NCBI GenBank assembly: GCA_963978905.1
Contig: OZ022257.1
Coordinates: 28,597,274 to 28,661,273, forward strand
Direction of reading: 5' to 3'
Length of the DNA stretch: 64,000 nt
Source: Trichostrongylus colubriformis
Lineage: Eukaryota; Nematoda; Chromadorea; Rhabditida; Trichostrongylidae
Below the pieces are notes generated by a model. The model made no database searches. It saw only the letters and a program-made list of their open reading frames with translations, and had not been told where the DNA came from. Made by a program: the position numbers and the translations under genes. Below, in pieces: positions 1 through 13,014 of this stretch. Each line of letters starts with the position of its first letter. Positions within the stretch are counted from its first letter, which is position 1.

Positions 1-898
1 TTGGCATGTTGCCAAGTAAACACAGGGGAATTGTTTGGAAAGACGACAACATCTATTTCTTGAGTGAGTTTCACGCTAAAACTGCGAAAGCGCGCCGCAA
101 AACCCCCGATCCTACCCCATCTCCTCGACCGCTCTCACCCCAATCAATCGGGAATTACGTCATCGAGAGGCGGAACCACTGAGTGGCAGAGGCGGAGCCC
201 CTGAGCGCTTCGCCGTTTTGCAGCGCTTCTACAGCTCGGAGGGGCGCTTTTTCACCGGGATTTCGCCGCAGATAGCCTTCTTAGGCCCAGGACTACCATG
301 TGAGTGACTTCTTCTTGGGATTTCTCCACTATTGCCTACCCCTAATGATGTCTTTAAATGACCGGTAATTGATGTGAATATGCGCAGACGTCGTGTATAG
401 ATACTGATTGCACTAGGAGCCAGCCGCTCGCCTATACGGTGGCACCAGAGACAGCAATTAGTGCTTTGCTGCAAGGTAATTAGTCAGATCAACATCCGTC
501 ATAGAAAGATGTACTACTACATAGGGAACCATTCCATACCTTCGTTCACAAATGTTCCATGTTCCTCGCGTGAATGAAGTGATGCTAACAAATCACTGCG
601 GCTCAATTCGCTGAATTCGGAATGGCATTCAAGTCTCTGTCACCCTTAATAGTTCGAAGACACAACTGGCTAAGGTCGTTTTTGGGGACCTGTACGAGCT
701 AACCCGATGTTCATTAGCGGATTCTTATGATCCCCACTGGGACTCGATTTCGAAAGTCTTCATTAGACTCACAGCGGTTATTTGGATAGCTTTGCCCATA
801 AGCTTTTGCCCTCCTTGTAACTCAGCATCCTTGTATAATATTGGGTTGGGGAATAAGTCCCCGCCGTTTTTTTCATCCCCGTTTTCCACATTGTTCCC
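1..898. other. Region without recognised gene
   Basis: I see no exon with convincing splice signals and no recognisable element. The open frames here are short and carry no family motif. The sequence just before 899 runs into the left arm of the foldback element. Confidence 0.5.
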
Positions 899-2165
899 TT
901 CAACTTTCGACAGAGCTCATATATGTTTTCGATAGAGCTTTTTTTGCTCTACAAAATACTACGATCTGTTTTTCGATTCCTTCGACTACCTGATATTTAC
1001 GAGGTTTGGAAATGAAGTAAGCTAAAAGCAAAAAAAAGCACCTCATCTTTCTCGTCTGCCATTGAGACAAAAAAGTGCATGTGTATATGTTTCGATAGAG
1101 CTTTTTCAGCTCTACAGAGTACTACTACATTTTATTCAAACCGCTCAACTTTTTGCTGTTTTTAAGACTCAGAAATGCAGTACTTGCAAAAGTGTGCACT
1201 TTCGTTACCTCCTCTTCCTCGCCTACCGTCGAGATTGGAGAGGATGTGCATATACGCATTTGATAGAGCTTTTTTTTGCTCTACAAGACGATACCACTAT
1301 TCTTTTGTATCTTCTCATATTTTAGCATGTAGGAATGAGTTTCCACCTTTTTTCAACTCAAAATTACGTAATAAGAATAAATTCTTTCAGCACAATGTTC
1401 TATACCATTCGACAAAGCTCTTTTCGCCCTACGAGATAGTGCTAACAATTTTTTTATAAATTAATTTTTGCTATTTTTAGGTCATTTAAAAGGAGTGCCA
1501 AGTCGACGAAATCGAGCTTTTTGTGTCGATCAGGCTCGATTTCATCGACTTGGCACTCCTTTTAAATGACCTAAAAATAGCAAAAATTAATTTATGAAAA
1601 AATTGTTAGTACTACCTCGTGTATCTCGTAGAGCGAAAAGAGCTTTGTCGAATAGTATAGAACATTGTGCTGAAAGAATTTATTCTTATTACGTAATTTT
1701 GAGTTGAAAAAAGGTGGAAACTCATTCCTACATGCTAAAATATGAGAAGATACAAAAGAATAGTGGTATCGTCTTGTAGAGCAAAAAAAAAACTCTATCG
1801 AATGCGTATGTGCACATTCTCTCCAATCTCGACGGTAGGCGAGGAAGAGGAGGTAACGAAAGTGCATACTTTTGCGAGTACCGAATTTGCGAGTCTTAAA
1901 AACAGCAAATGTTAAGCTATTTGAGTAAAAAGTAGAACCATTCTGTAGAGCTGAAAAAGCTCTATCGAAACATATACACATGCACTTTTTGGTCTCAATG
2001 GCAGACGAGAAAGATGAGGTGCTATTTTTTTGCCTTTAGTTTACTTCATTTCCAAACCTCGTAAATATTAGGTAGTCGAAGGAATCCAAAAACAGATAGT
2101 ACTAGTATTTTGTAGAGCAAAAAAAGCTCTATCGAAAACATATATCAGCTTTGTCAAAAGTTGAA
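899..2165. mobile_element. Giant foldback (palindromic) repeat element
   Basis: The left arm (about 899-1517) is matched in reverse complement by the right arm (about 1534-2165), around a 16-base spacer at 1518-1533. Arms are about 620-630 bp and differ only by scattered substitutions and small indels. Inside each arm a short motif of the form TAGAGC-T/A-rich-GCTCTA recurs. In the left arm it lies near 930, 1093, 1264 and, in degenerate form, 1411, so small hairpins sit every 150-170 bp. All open frames in the arms mirror each other and have no coding character, so I treat the whole as a non-autonomous foldback or MITE-like element, not a gene. No clear target duplication was seen at the ends. 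Confidence 0.85.
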
Positions 2166-2815
2166 AACTACCGTTTGATGGTTTGCTGCCGAGAAAATAG
2201 TAATAATGAGCCATGAAACCAATCAAAACATTAGGAAGACACCAAAAACTAGAGGAAGAAACAGTTACTGCCTACAGATAGTTTTGAATGCAACATAATA
2301 TATCAGAATATATAAAGCAATAGTAAATAGTATTGGTTAGGAAAACCCATAGAAACATTGGGACAAATCTGAAAGGCGCGGTAACAAGCTACTATGTACA
2401 TACTACCTATCCTTTTTCAAGTATCAGTAATATTACTAGTATTAATATAATGTAATGTAATATTAAACTAACTCGAAAAAATATAGCAATATAACAACGC
2501 TATCTGATAGTGAATCAATGTTATAACAATAACAACAAGAGCTGATTGATTGACGTCAATGTGAATTAAAAATAGCACAAAATAAGTATTAATGGAAACC
2601 ATGAGCATTTCATGTGACTTTAGCTTGTTCACTTGATTGAAAGGAACCTTGCAGTGTCGTATACTGAACACAAAGCGACGATAAACAGTTGATTAGCTCG
2701 GTGAGGTACCGAGGTATCTGTACATACAAAATCCCATTTTATAGAGCGCGACCCCATTTCCGCAATCATGACATTTCTTGCTACGGGAAGCGGTGCGGTA
2801 CATCCCGATACGGTA
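2166..2815. other. AT-rich region, nothing recognised
   Basis: The stretch is AT-rich with short frames and no splice-flanked exon or known repeat motif that I can identify. Confidence 0.4.
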
Positions 2816-3045
2816 GCTCAAAAGGGTGCTATCGCAACGAGGGAGGGTGGGGGGGAAGGTCATATAAAAAATTGCGCATCTAAGCATCTGGAGAGATCTT
2901 TAAGGGATCAATCTACACAGGTGCATATTTTTACCTAAGCCTTAGTGGAGGAAAGAAGGGGTCCCCTCCCCCTTGTAGGCTTAGTAAAAATAATGTCCAT
3001 AGTGGGATGCCCCCCCCCCCATTGCGACAGCACCCTCAAAATGTT
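2816..3045. repeat. Inverted-repeat element with C/G-tract ends and inner hairpin
   Basis: A segment at about 2818-2850 (AAAAGGGTGCTATCGCAA then a G-rich run) is matched in inverse orientation at 3009-3042 (a C-run then ATTGCGACAGCACCCTC). Between them, 2925-2990 forms a second inverted repeat built on the words ACCTAAGCC and GGCTTAG, flanking a G/C-rich loop. The same outer words recur at about 25616-25800, and the inner hairpin recurs at about 61715-61780. This is therefore a dispersed, MITE-like family made of separable modules. Confidence 0.6.
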
Positions 3046-4235
3046 TATCGCTCAGCACAATGCACTGTAGGAGTGCTTTGCCAGAGCTCAGGTACTGACT
3101 GAACTTTTTGCAATTACTACACTTGGACTCGCCTCGCTAGTGCGGGAACATTGGAAACTGATTTTGTGCCCGTTGTGTGATTAGTACTCGTGTCTTACAG
3201 GCCTTCTACGACTGCGCACCTCGAAATGAGACGAGCTTTATATTTCTCTGTTTCAACCGCGGAAGCAGGTTTTACCTCAGTACTTTTATCCTTTTTCCAT
3301 TAGGGTCGGGCTCGATAGATTGATGGACAGCTGATAACAATAAAAAAGAGTGCTTCCCTCTACTGTCGTCAATCGGAGTTCTATTAGATCTTTTACCGCA
3401 ATGGAGAGCCTTTGTTTGGAGAATCCTGTTCCTTTTGAAATCCCCTCTGAGGAACGCAGTGAACCTGTTGTGATGTGATATGTTCACTCAGCACGCAGAT
3501 TCGTCACGATGACCCCAGACGTCGCGCACACCCCATTTACATATCGAAGGTGTGTTTGCACAAACACAGGACAGCTGCTTCGCAACGACATTACAGCCGG
3601 AGCTGTTGACATAAACTGGTCATTAAAACTATTAGAGAGCCTATAGGCGAGTTGGGGTTACCAGGTGAACTAGAGATGCACACGACAAGCTATAGCAAGA
3701 AAATGGAAAAGTGCGCAAAGTAGGATTTCTATTCATGCTGCTCAACGAATCCGTGATCGTGTGGAGATTCACAATGCTAGGAGTGGGATGTTTTGGTTAT
3801 TAATCAGGTATAAGGAAAGGTGCCAAGGTGTGCCACACTGAAGAACGCAACGGATCTGCCTGAACCTCAAAAATTGGGCTCCCATCCATTGTCGATTTTA
3901 ATCGTGGCTGTATGAGCCGAACACGCCGTCGTGGGGCCAGTTTTCGGAAGGGTTCAATTCTTCTCGAACATGCGTTACATAGCGTTTCATTGAGTCCAGA
4001 GCATTCTCTTACGAAAAAACCAGTATTTCCAATCGCTGAACACCAAATAATTTGAAGAAATCTCAACATCTGCACGATATTCAGTGGAATCAGTCTCAGC
4101 ACGGATGTGCACTTGCGCATTCGGACAGAACAGAGAGCATTATACTGGAATGAGCAGGTATCTTCTGAAGCATGCGAGTGTTAGCAACTTTACATACTTC
4201 TATGCCAAATCGCAGTAGACTTTACACGAGGGTCA
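3046..4235. other. Region without recognised gene
   Basis: Only short frames without supporting splice sites or protein motifs. A minus-strand frame at 3800-4120 (106 codons) has no recognisable domain and I do not call it. Confidence 0.4.
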
Positions 4236-4400
4236 AGTGAGTTTTCCCACCCTTCCAGACGATATAGTATCTTCAGCGACACGGAAACATTGGGAGGCTC
4301 GGCTGGCCTGGGTAAATGTTGGTGCGGGATTAGATCTCCTGATAGTGCGAGTGGGAGTGCCACCTGTCACCTCGTCCTCAGGCATCGAAACTTATGGCAC
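4236..4400 (-). repeat. SINE-like repeat A, copy 1
   Basis: On the minus strand this reads as a diverged copy of the repeat at 11195-11420. It shares GGTGACAGGTGGC, a promoter-B-like block around ATCTAATCCCGCACC, and the downstream CAGGCC...GCCTCCCA words, followed by TCTGGAAGG. The B-box-like block suggests a tRNA-derived SINE. No tail or target duplication was resolved. Confidence 0.55.
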
Positions 4401-5683
4401 CAATATTCAGCCCATTCATAGAACAATTGCCGTTACTAGAGATGCCTCATCAATAAATGACTTGTGTAAAGCAGTTTAAATAATTGAAATACTCTTAATG
4501 GCTATGTAGCAAACCAAAAAATTAGAAAAGCATCCATCCAAAAACAAACAAAAGTGGAGAATAGAATTTAAACTTGCATTTGTATTGACTCGTGACAAAT
4601 GAGATGTGAATTGTGGCGAATTGGCGTTATCGGGCACTGAAATTTAATATTTTGAAAAAGGCTGATCGGTCAACGCAATGTAATGGTGCGAGTAATGAGC
4701 AATGAAGAAAATTAATAGTAAAAGGAACCACAAAGTCCAATAAGGCATGCGCACACAGTTTCGATGTGCATCAGAGCTACTACAGCGCCTTATATTCCCA
4801 ATTTGAGGCTTTTGTCGCCTCATCAAGCTCGTGAGCAGCACTTTGGGCTGATTTTTTATGAATGGAAATGCGATCCGTATTCACCATGTTTACCTGCACT
4901 TTCGAATAAAAGGGATAGTGCACCACGATTCATGCGTTTCCTTCGAATCCAGTTATCTATTGTTGGTCAATCTAGCTTGCTAATAAGGAAAAACGGAGCC
5001 GGCTGTATAATATTTACAGAAAATTCCGCTCGTCAGTGGTTTTCGTTCTTCCCTCGGCTATATTTGGGCAAATTGTTGCTGCCTATGGTTATTCGAGGTG
5101 TCCTCAGTGTAGCGTGACGATAGTTTGGTTGCTGAAGGAGGAATGGGAGCCGGATTTGGCTATTAAGTTCTTTACGATGGTCACGCGAATACATGCGTTT
5201 GGTATAGTAATGTAAGAAGCCATAACAACTGCATCACTAACAATAAAATTTATTGCAATCGTTTTCATAGAACGTGTGGAGTGCCATTGGTAAAGCTCAA
5301 TGAGGGAGGGTTGCATAACGCAAAAAATTATTTATTCCGTGTTTCACCACTCTCTAGAATTATTTAATGCATTTGCGCGTCAGAACACTCGAACAGGGTC
5401 GCCACGTGCTGCGACGAGCGGCGACGTGTGGCGACGTGCGGCATGTGTTCAATTGGTCCCGCTGAACCGGTCGCACGATTTGTTATCGAGACATCTGAAT
5501 TTATTTGAGTGTCTTGACGCATACCTGCGCGGCGCAGTGATGGCAGACGATATGACGTTATGGAATCATACATCTTCTGCACTTTCACTATTCGCGAATT
5601 TCTCACATCACCCCAGGCACAAAAACCTAGGGAGGCGCCGACATGCGGCGATAACTTCTGTTACAACTCGGTTTTGCAGACAT
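4401..5683. other. Region without recognised gene
   Basis: Nothing identified. About 5395-5440 carries a short run of GCGACGTG-type imperfect repeats. Confidence 0.35.
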
Positions 5684-5870
5684 TTTTTGTACCACTCTGG
5701 TGAAGAGAGGTAACAGTGTCAACGAGAAGAGAGAATACTCATAGTGTGAGAATACTCACAGGTGAGTCCTAGGCTACACTCTGTATCACTCTGAGCGACC
5801 TGTGGTGGTCTATGAAGAGCTATACCACCAATGTCTTCCGTTATGTATTGTGCTAATAAATGTGAACCCA
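5684..5870 (+). repeat. Dispersed repeat pair, copy 1
   Basis: Two blocks here (about 5684-5745 and 5754-5866) recur in the same order and orientation at about 7007-7077 and 7284-7385. Shared words include GTACCACTCT, AACAGTGTCAAC and TACACTCT. In the second copy the blocks are separated by about 200 bp of extra sequence. Confidence 0.6.
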
Positions 5871-6039
5871 GCTCTAAGTTCGAAGTCACTCTCGTATTCA
5901 TCAAAGAGAAAAAGGCAACATAAGTGAGACATAACAGAGTTTCTACTCAGAAATGATGCCGCTGTTCAAACTACCTTCAGTGCGAGGACACAGAGAGATC
6001 TAAAAGGATCAAATTCTTCAAAAATTTGGAATGTCCACT

Positions 6040-6076
6040 TTTCGGTTTGACGTGATGCGATGACAAAGGAAATGGT
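6040..6076 (-). other. Strong 3' splice acceptor with short open exon-like frame
   Basis: On the minus strand a pyrimidine-rich acceptor ending CATTTCTTTCAG lies at the right edge. It opens a frame of about 35 codons to the left, ending at an AAG|GTAGTT donor near 5970. No homology is recognised. It could be an exon of an unseen minus-strand gene, for example a later unc-53 exon, or chance. Confidence 0.2.
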
Positions 6077-7006
6077 CAAACTGAAAGAAATGACAGGTTA
6101 TTAAAAGGTTCAGTGTGATCTGTCGGTTCGACCTTAATTCACTTTCTGCTGGTCTGCAGAGCGAGGCTTTCAGCACCTTCTAAAACTGTAAACTTGTATT
6201 AGAGCAGCAGGACACGGTAACATTAACTTCAACAAATGGTGATGGCCATAGTCTTTGCTGACATGGACCACCTTGAAGCCCACGATACACATGTTAAGGA
6301 AGGGTTCAGATTAAGCCTTTCAAGGCTAGTGAAATGATTATTGAGAAGGTACATATTTTCAATCATGGTATCGCGTCCGAGGCTTTGTGAAAATTATGAC
6401 CGTGACATGAGATCGATTACAGCAGCCTTGTAGATGAATGCTCAGAAAAGACTAACAAATGGGATAAGTGCTCGCGAATTGCAAACCAGATGGGTACGAC
6501 CCATACGCATACGCGTATGACGCTATCATTTCATACCCTTCAACCATTACGGTCTATTAATCTAGGCAAAACCAACGCTCCGCGGATACTAGAAGACAGA
6601 GGGCATTGAAACAGACGAAATAAAATCGGTATCACCTGATGAGGGGGGGGGGGGAAGTTGCATTTTATAGAAAATCAAATACCTATTCATCATATTTCAT
6701 ATTTCATATTCTGACTAGTCACAGTTGTTGAACGTTGAATTTCGAAAGCCTTCACATGATTTGTGTGTCTCTAACATGTCCTCTTTGAATAATAACTTTC
6801 TAGAAGACAGTATTTCATGAAAAATGCCCCTCCTCGCTAGGATGGCATCGAATTTAGTCTTTGCCCGGAGTGCATTGAAACCAGATGTTCAATAGCACTC
6901 CCAATAACGGCAGATGAGTTCATGCTACGGTGCTCACCTCGATACCCTCTGATATAGCTTGTGCAATTACGTCCGTCGAACATGAAAGCACAAAAAAAGG
7001 CCCTGG

Positions 7007-7385
7007 AGTTTCTGTACCACTCTAGCGAAGAGGCGGTAACAAATTGTCCCGAAGATAACAGTGTCAACAAGAAGAGATGATAGCCTGTTGTATCACTAAA
7101 GCTTTCTGAGAGATCATCTGATGGCCGAAGATGCGAACTGCACGGTCAAGCAAATTCTCAGCTATCGCTCAAATTTTTCACGCATTCAGCAGTAAAACGA
7201 ATGAAAAAGGACGAAAGAAGATTTCATTTTTCTTCTGTATATGTATAGGATTGAAGCAAAGTAAAATGTGAAATTCGAATATACTCATAAGTTGGATCCT
7301 AGGGTACACTCTATATCATTCTGCGCAACTTGTGGAGGTCTATAGAGAGCTATTACCCCAATGTTTTCCATTATTGCGCTAATGA
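7007..7385 (+). repeat. Dispersed repeat pair, copy 2 (with insertion)
   Basis: Second copy of the repeat at 5684-5870. The two homologous blocks are separated by about 200 bp with no counterpart in copy 1, so either copy 2 gained an insertion or copy 1 lost one. Confidence 0.55.
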
Positions 7386-8025
7386 ATGCAGAATATGGTA
7401 GCGGAAAAGTGACCACTTATAGCATACGACGCACCATTGAACTTGCAACCCTGAAAGGACGACCTTCTTTCTAAAGTCTCATCATCTATCAGCAGTGTCG
7501 ATGGGAATGAATTACTGTTTTTTTTTTTGCCCGCAACATATTTGCCCCAGTTTCCGTAGAAGTTTTTGAAGAATCCTAGTTTGTGTCTCTCTAAAAACAA
7601 ATGAATTCTTTCGCAACCACGTCCTGCGATGTTGGGTTCATCCATAACATACCGCGTACTAGATTCGAATCATAGCCTTTTTTTGAAAAGGTAGAATGGT
7701 CAGATGCTGTCACCGCATGTTTTCGAATATGCCGATTAACATATCTTTCTGGAACGGGGATCCTTATCTTCTAGAAGGTAATAAGGATTCAGACAAAGCG
7801 TTTTCGAACAGGATATGCAAAAAACAATGACAAAATAATTCCACTGTTTGCGATGGTATACATGCGTATACACGTCTTACTGTGGGATTCCAACAGATTA
7901 AACGACAACAGTCCTCACTCAGAAAATATTCGATACTAAATTCCTAACGAGATCTACCTCTATATTCACAATATCGAGCTGCGCTACGCTAGCATTTTCA
8001 TGATGATTTTGAGAGTAGCTACGGC

Positions 8026-8275
8026 AATAATGTCCCTCACAAACCGATCATTTAGTATTTATGGCTGAAGCTCTCGCACGGGAATATGGTGCACCGTGTT
8101 TTTTTGGGTAGTTTCTTTTAACATTTATGCAAAAATCACACCTTCCTTCGAATGGAGATTAGCAGAACTTATACTCTACAGATGAAACTTCGACCAGGAC
8201 TAGCCATCTGTTGGCTATGGCGCCAACTTCCCAGTAGTACAAAATTTTATTGTTCAGTAGTGGTTAGCTTGTCAG
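8026..8275 (+). repeat. Dispersed repeat, copy 1 (partner at 36425-36710)
   Basis: The block starting GGCAATAATGTCCCTCACAA and running to GTTCAGT is matched at 36425-36710 in the same orientation. Shared words include AGATGAAACTTCGACCA and GGCGATTAGCAG/GGAGATTAGCAG. Divergence is roughly one base in four to five, with indels. The function is unknown. Confidence 0.6.
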
Positions 8276-11190
8276 AATGGTTCGTGGCCGTAAGGAGGGA
8301 CTGATTCTGAAGAGTGAGCACGAGCAACAGCAATATTTTTTATATTATCAAAAACGCGGCTTATTCAGACGTGACTACCACTGTTGTTATGAATTGTTGC
8401 CCTTCATGCCTCCAAAGTCGTACAGATGGAAGGCACTCGAACCTGCAGGTGAACTCCATACCCTTCCACAGTGGATATAGATATATGGTTCTTCAGCGGT
8501 TTCTGGGCAAGTATCGAAGATTAGGATGGATTCAGAAGTTAATTTAGAAAGCAGACAATAAAGATTTCCCGCTGAAGAATTGCGATTCATCCCCACATTT
8601 CGAACTTGCTATTTTCATGGTAATCGCTCTTCATGGCCAAGAACAAGTAAACGAGGACAGCTACAACAAAAACATCTCCACACCCGCACGCAGGTTCGGC
8701 TCTTTTCACTAGGGTCTCTGTAGTAAATGAATTGTAACAAGTGGTGAATTCCGACCCAAGTGAGTTTTCGATTTCTTTGAGACTTCATAACCAGGTTTGC
8801 GGTAAGAGCCTTTGATGCAAATGTTTCAGCGTTTTCAACACATGGCCGCCCTAATTTTTGTAATTATATGCGATGCCATTTCAAGCTACCTTATGTTCAA
8901 AAAGGTCCACATCCATTGAGGTTTAATAATAAGGTCTTCCATGCTCTGAAGTGGCGAAGGGTATGCATCAAGTGGTGCCTGCGCTGTCCTAACGCGAACA
9001 GAGGAAGCTCCTCTATGTCTTTGACCGTTTCTGATGCACCTATGGTTAGCTGGGGACGAATTTTGATATGAAGGCAGAATGTTATCTTTGCATACCCAAA
9101 GCAAATCGCGCTACTCCGCGCGATCACCCGAACAAGGAAGTGTGGCTCGCTGTTTGTTTCTCAGCATACTACCTATTACGGACTAAAAGCGAATACTCAG
9201 TGAATGCACAGCTTGATGATTGCAAGTGAGCGAAGTGGAAAGATTACCGGGTCATGCGATTTCCGCATTCAGTAGCAAGTGAGAAGAAGGAAGAAATCAA
9301 TGTAAATGAGGACAGAGTAGTTCAGCTGGGACCGTAACCACCAGTTGCGCGACGAGGGAATTGATTCAAATGGCGGTTAAGGAGAAATCACAGCGTCGCG
9401 TGAACATTGGACATAGACGTTGAGTAAAGCGATTCTTCCAAAATGTTTTTCAAACGAAGACTCTTGAAAGGTGGTTGTTTCTTGGTGTCGGCAATTCACA
9501 CCGGAACAATCGTCATAAATCAGCGCCCCAACGAAACGTCTCCGAAACGATGTTCACATCGCCTCATTGCGTTGTCGAAATTCGTGGGCTTTCGCAAAAT
9601 TCGGTATAGGGATGAATTCCCACACCAATCTTCAACACACAGGAGCGGTCAGTAGTTGGGAAGCCCTTTAGTTTTTGACCCAACACGGCCTCGGATGGAC
9701 TGAGTGGATTCAAATTTTCACTGTGGATGTAGAACAAGTGGAGAGCAACTGGAGAGCACTGTCTTTCGAAATTCGAATTTCCAGTTGGGTAGGCTATCTG
9801 TTGCAGAAGTGATGCGTCAGTAATTCATATACTCACTATTTCACATATCATTTAAATTTTCTAAGAATCAAATTGGCATTCTTTTGCAATTTTCACATGG
9901 CTTAGTGGTTAGTATTACATGATGTTCAGCCGAGGATCAAACTAAAGAAGTGGAGAAGGCGACGACTCAAGAGCACAACTTTCTCAGGTAAAACAGTTAG
10001 AGTTAATAGTTTCTTAGGTAACTATGGAGGGCACTTTTTTGCACAGCCACGATGTGCTATCGCGGCTTTACACGTGCTCGAACCCACTCCGACCACACCC
10101 ACTTGACGTTCCTCAATGGTTAGCTGAACAATATGAGCGTGGTAGGAGATGGTTCGAGCACATGTCAACCATGATGGCCCACCGTGGAGATGGAGAAAAG
10201 GTGCAACCTGGATTGCTACTCGGAGAAGGGTACCGTTCCAGAAATTAGTCGGCTCATCTGATCATTGCGAGATGTGCCTTTGAGCCATGCGGTACGGAAC
10301 ACAGCAGAAAACCTAACGATCCTTGTCTAACGACGCACCATTGCTAAACGGCTAAACGGGAAACTTCATGGTTCTAAACGCGTTACAGTCCAGGAATCGT
10401 GAGTGAGACTATCCGGTTGAGGAGGCCTCTGAAGACAACTTGGCAAAGCTCCCGCTCATCCCTGAAGTTCTGAGAGACTAATCCGCGCGTGCCTTCACTT
10501 GATACACTCAGGCACCTTCTAATTTGCAAGAAGCCCTCTGTTCACCAGAGCAGTGTTCAGTATTCCTCGGATTCGAGGATTACGCAGCTGATATACTACC
10601 ATGAAATGTGAAGAGAGCCATAAAAAGAGAAAGATCCAGCTCAATCCATGCCTGAGCAGCTAGCATAAAGGAAGGACAACCACGCAAAGCTCCACCTAAT
10701 GTAACCTATGTAGGTTCAGAGTAGGTGTGGAGTTTATGAGACATACAATAACTAATCAAACGTCATAAATCACCAAATTTGAATGAGCAAACAGAGGAGA
10801 AAGCCGTGGGGTCATTTCATTCTGTTCGACGCTGATTCACTTCTTGGCTTCTGAAGGAAGATGATTTCAGCTACGTATATGGGTGACCTTTCTCGTGAAA
10901 ACCTACGAAGAAAACGGAATTTGCGACACATAAAGACCTCAAGCATTTTTCTCCACTTATCCTACCTTTTCACCGAAAAACAACTGGTGAAAGGTCGAAT
11001 CATGACCCATATAACAAGACCGCGAAAATGTTGCATGTCGCACCACACATACATATTGTAATGGTTGGTGCCACATGAAATTTCCTCTACCATGTAGTTG
11101 GTGAGCATGGATTCCCCATTCTCAGAACTGATGCCTTGGTGGAAACAATGTTGTGGAATGCTAACCTCTATGGATTAACTTAAATATCTA
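8276..11190. other. Region without a supported gene
   Basis: Several short frames (for example 8277-8480, 9443-9655 and 10024-10248) lack splice context or family motifs. About 10040-10220 carries a repeat block with GCTCGAACCCACTCCGACC that reappears near 36910-36990 (CGCGAACCCACTCCGACG), and a weaker relative lies near 62945. It also has an internal inverted GTGCTCGAACC/GGTTCGAGCAC pair. Confidence 0.35.
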
Positions 11191-11194
11191 AGCA

Positions 11195-11420
11195 GAATTG
11201 GGCGGAGGTGGTGTGGTGACAGGTGGCGCACACCCCACTCTCATGGTGCGGGGATCAAATCCCGCACCAACGCCCGCCCAGGCCAACCAAGCCTTCCATC
11301 CTTCCGGGGTCGGCAAATTGGTACCAGACTCGTCTGGGAGGATGAAAGCACTGACTTGTACATCAGCGGACCACTGCAAGTCAATGTATAGGTCACATCA
11401 CAATCACCAGTCATGACGTT
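11195..11420 (+). repeat. SINE-like repeat A, copy 2 (best preserved)
   Basis: GGTGCGGG and CCCGCACC at 11245-11268 form a perfect 8-bp stem around an ATCAAAT loop. The loop region GGATCAAATCC resembles a pol III B box or tRNA T arm. The preceding TGGTGTGGTGACAGG loosely resembles an A box. Diverged copies on the minus strand at 4236-4400 and 17395-17620 share the following CAGGCC/CAAGCCTTCCAT body, so this is a dispersed tRNA-related SINE family. Open frames on both strands in this stretch are by-products. Confidence 0.6.
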
Positions 11421-13014
11421 TCTGAATGGAACTAGAACGTGGGCGCATCCCAGAAAGGGATTGATTACCGCCAAGAACTTTATCCTTTAAACTTTATCTG
11501 AACAGAGTACTGATTTGTACCCTGCATTCGAAATTTATGACGCCTTGCTTTCTCTGATAAACTGAGGCAAAGTGTGAAGAGTTGGAGGTTTTCAAACTCA
11601 AGACGCACCATACCTGGAAGAAGTGAGTCGCCGATGGACTTCCATCCTTTTGAACACACAATACACTGACTTCTTCTCAGATATGAACAGTGGTCTGGAT
11701 GGAAGTGGGACGAATACAAAAGTCATGTACTGTTCGTGCAATTTCTCAGTACTTCTGAGCATTGTGTGTAGGCTAGAACTGTTCTGTTGGGAATCATTCG
11801 ACGGGGGCTAATGCGACTATTCAAGCGTCCCCTCGGTAAAAGTGAGTTCCCACCAAGCTGCATCGGTAGGATGAAATAGTCACTTGTACTCGACAATCGT
11901 CCGCATGTCATAGCATTAGCCAAAGCGCATCCGAATGATGCTAGAATTCTGAATTGAGTTTGAATGCGTGCGCTTTGCAAGAGGGACTGGTATGGAGACC
12001 CGTCAACCTCTTATCAGTCAGTGAGCTACCACTGGTTCTAAAAGTGCAACGTAGCAGTGCAACTGCCTTCCCGTTTGCTGGTGGGCAATTGCAGTGATCT
12101 GAGCCTCGTAAGGGAAAGTTTCCACTTGGCATCGTTTCACTGATTTACGAGCATTCTGAGTGATTTTTGTAGGTTGAAAAAGCGTTTGAACCAGTAGTTT
12201 CTCGAACTGCTTCCGTACTCAAAGGGCCGAAGAAGGAGATAATACCGAAACTTTAAGCAACTATTCATAGGCTTAGTCAAAGTTTAAGAAAGTTAAGATC
12301 CACTGCAATAACGATCTAATGATGTGCTTTTTGAAATTTTCTGTTCCATGCAATTAATGCTGAGATTAAAAATCATAATGAGTGATACAAAGGACGCCGC
12401 GACGGGCAGGACAAACGTTGAGGTTACTAGGAACGAATAATAGCAAATGACAGTAGGCCTTTCTCCCCAAGACAATCCAAAAATGGAAAACAGGAAGCAC
12501 TTGGTATGCGCTCACTTGTGCAACGCTTCCGCTAAAGCAATGAGCAGACGGTCCGGATTAAGTTTCAGTGCGTGTTTGCCCAATCATCGTAGCGGCAGTT
12601 ATGCACATTAGGTGGATGCCGCGATATGGAGAATGATGGAGTGCTGTTATAAAAAGAAGAGGTAGTGCCAGTTCCAGTAAGTAGGAGATAGTTGGAGATG
12701 AGACGACTGAGAAGGATAGAACGGGTTTGAGGATGAAAATGGGACTGACAAGTACATAAGAAGGCGCAACTATAGCCTGGACAATTGAACACGAAATAGC
12801 TCAGAGAAGGCCTTGAGGAAGCGCCAGAACGGCAGGCAGAAAAAAACTAAAAATTCAGTAGTATAGCGCGTACTGCAAACTGAACTAGTTAGTTAAGCAT
12901 CACCGTCTTCATCTGCGGGAGCTGACCATGATAGAGTTGCTGAAGGTCTGTTCTTTGTCTTGTCTTTGTTCTCTCCTGATTTTTCCCTGCGTTTTCTGCA
13001 CGATTTAATTTATT
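11421..13014. other. Region without a supported gene
   Basis: About 11640-11790 has a TTCTTCTCAG acceptor followed by an open frame of about 30 codons, without recognised homology. A minus-strand frame around 12293-12510 encodes a hydrophobic run that could be one membrane segment of a receptor, but it has no supporting splice sites. Neither is called. Confidence 0.3.

Noticed and set aside
1062..1981. Several overlapping frames at 1062-1325, 1175-1459 and 1592-1981 that look alike
   Set aside because: They are mirror images from the two arms of the foldback palindrome and contain no protein motif.
12293..12475. Possible chemoreceptor-type membrane segment on the minus strand
   Set aside because: One hydrophobic run without splice sites or a second membrane segment nearby is not enough evidence.
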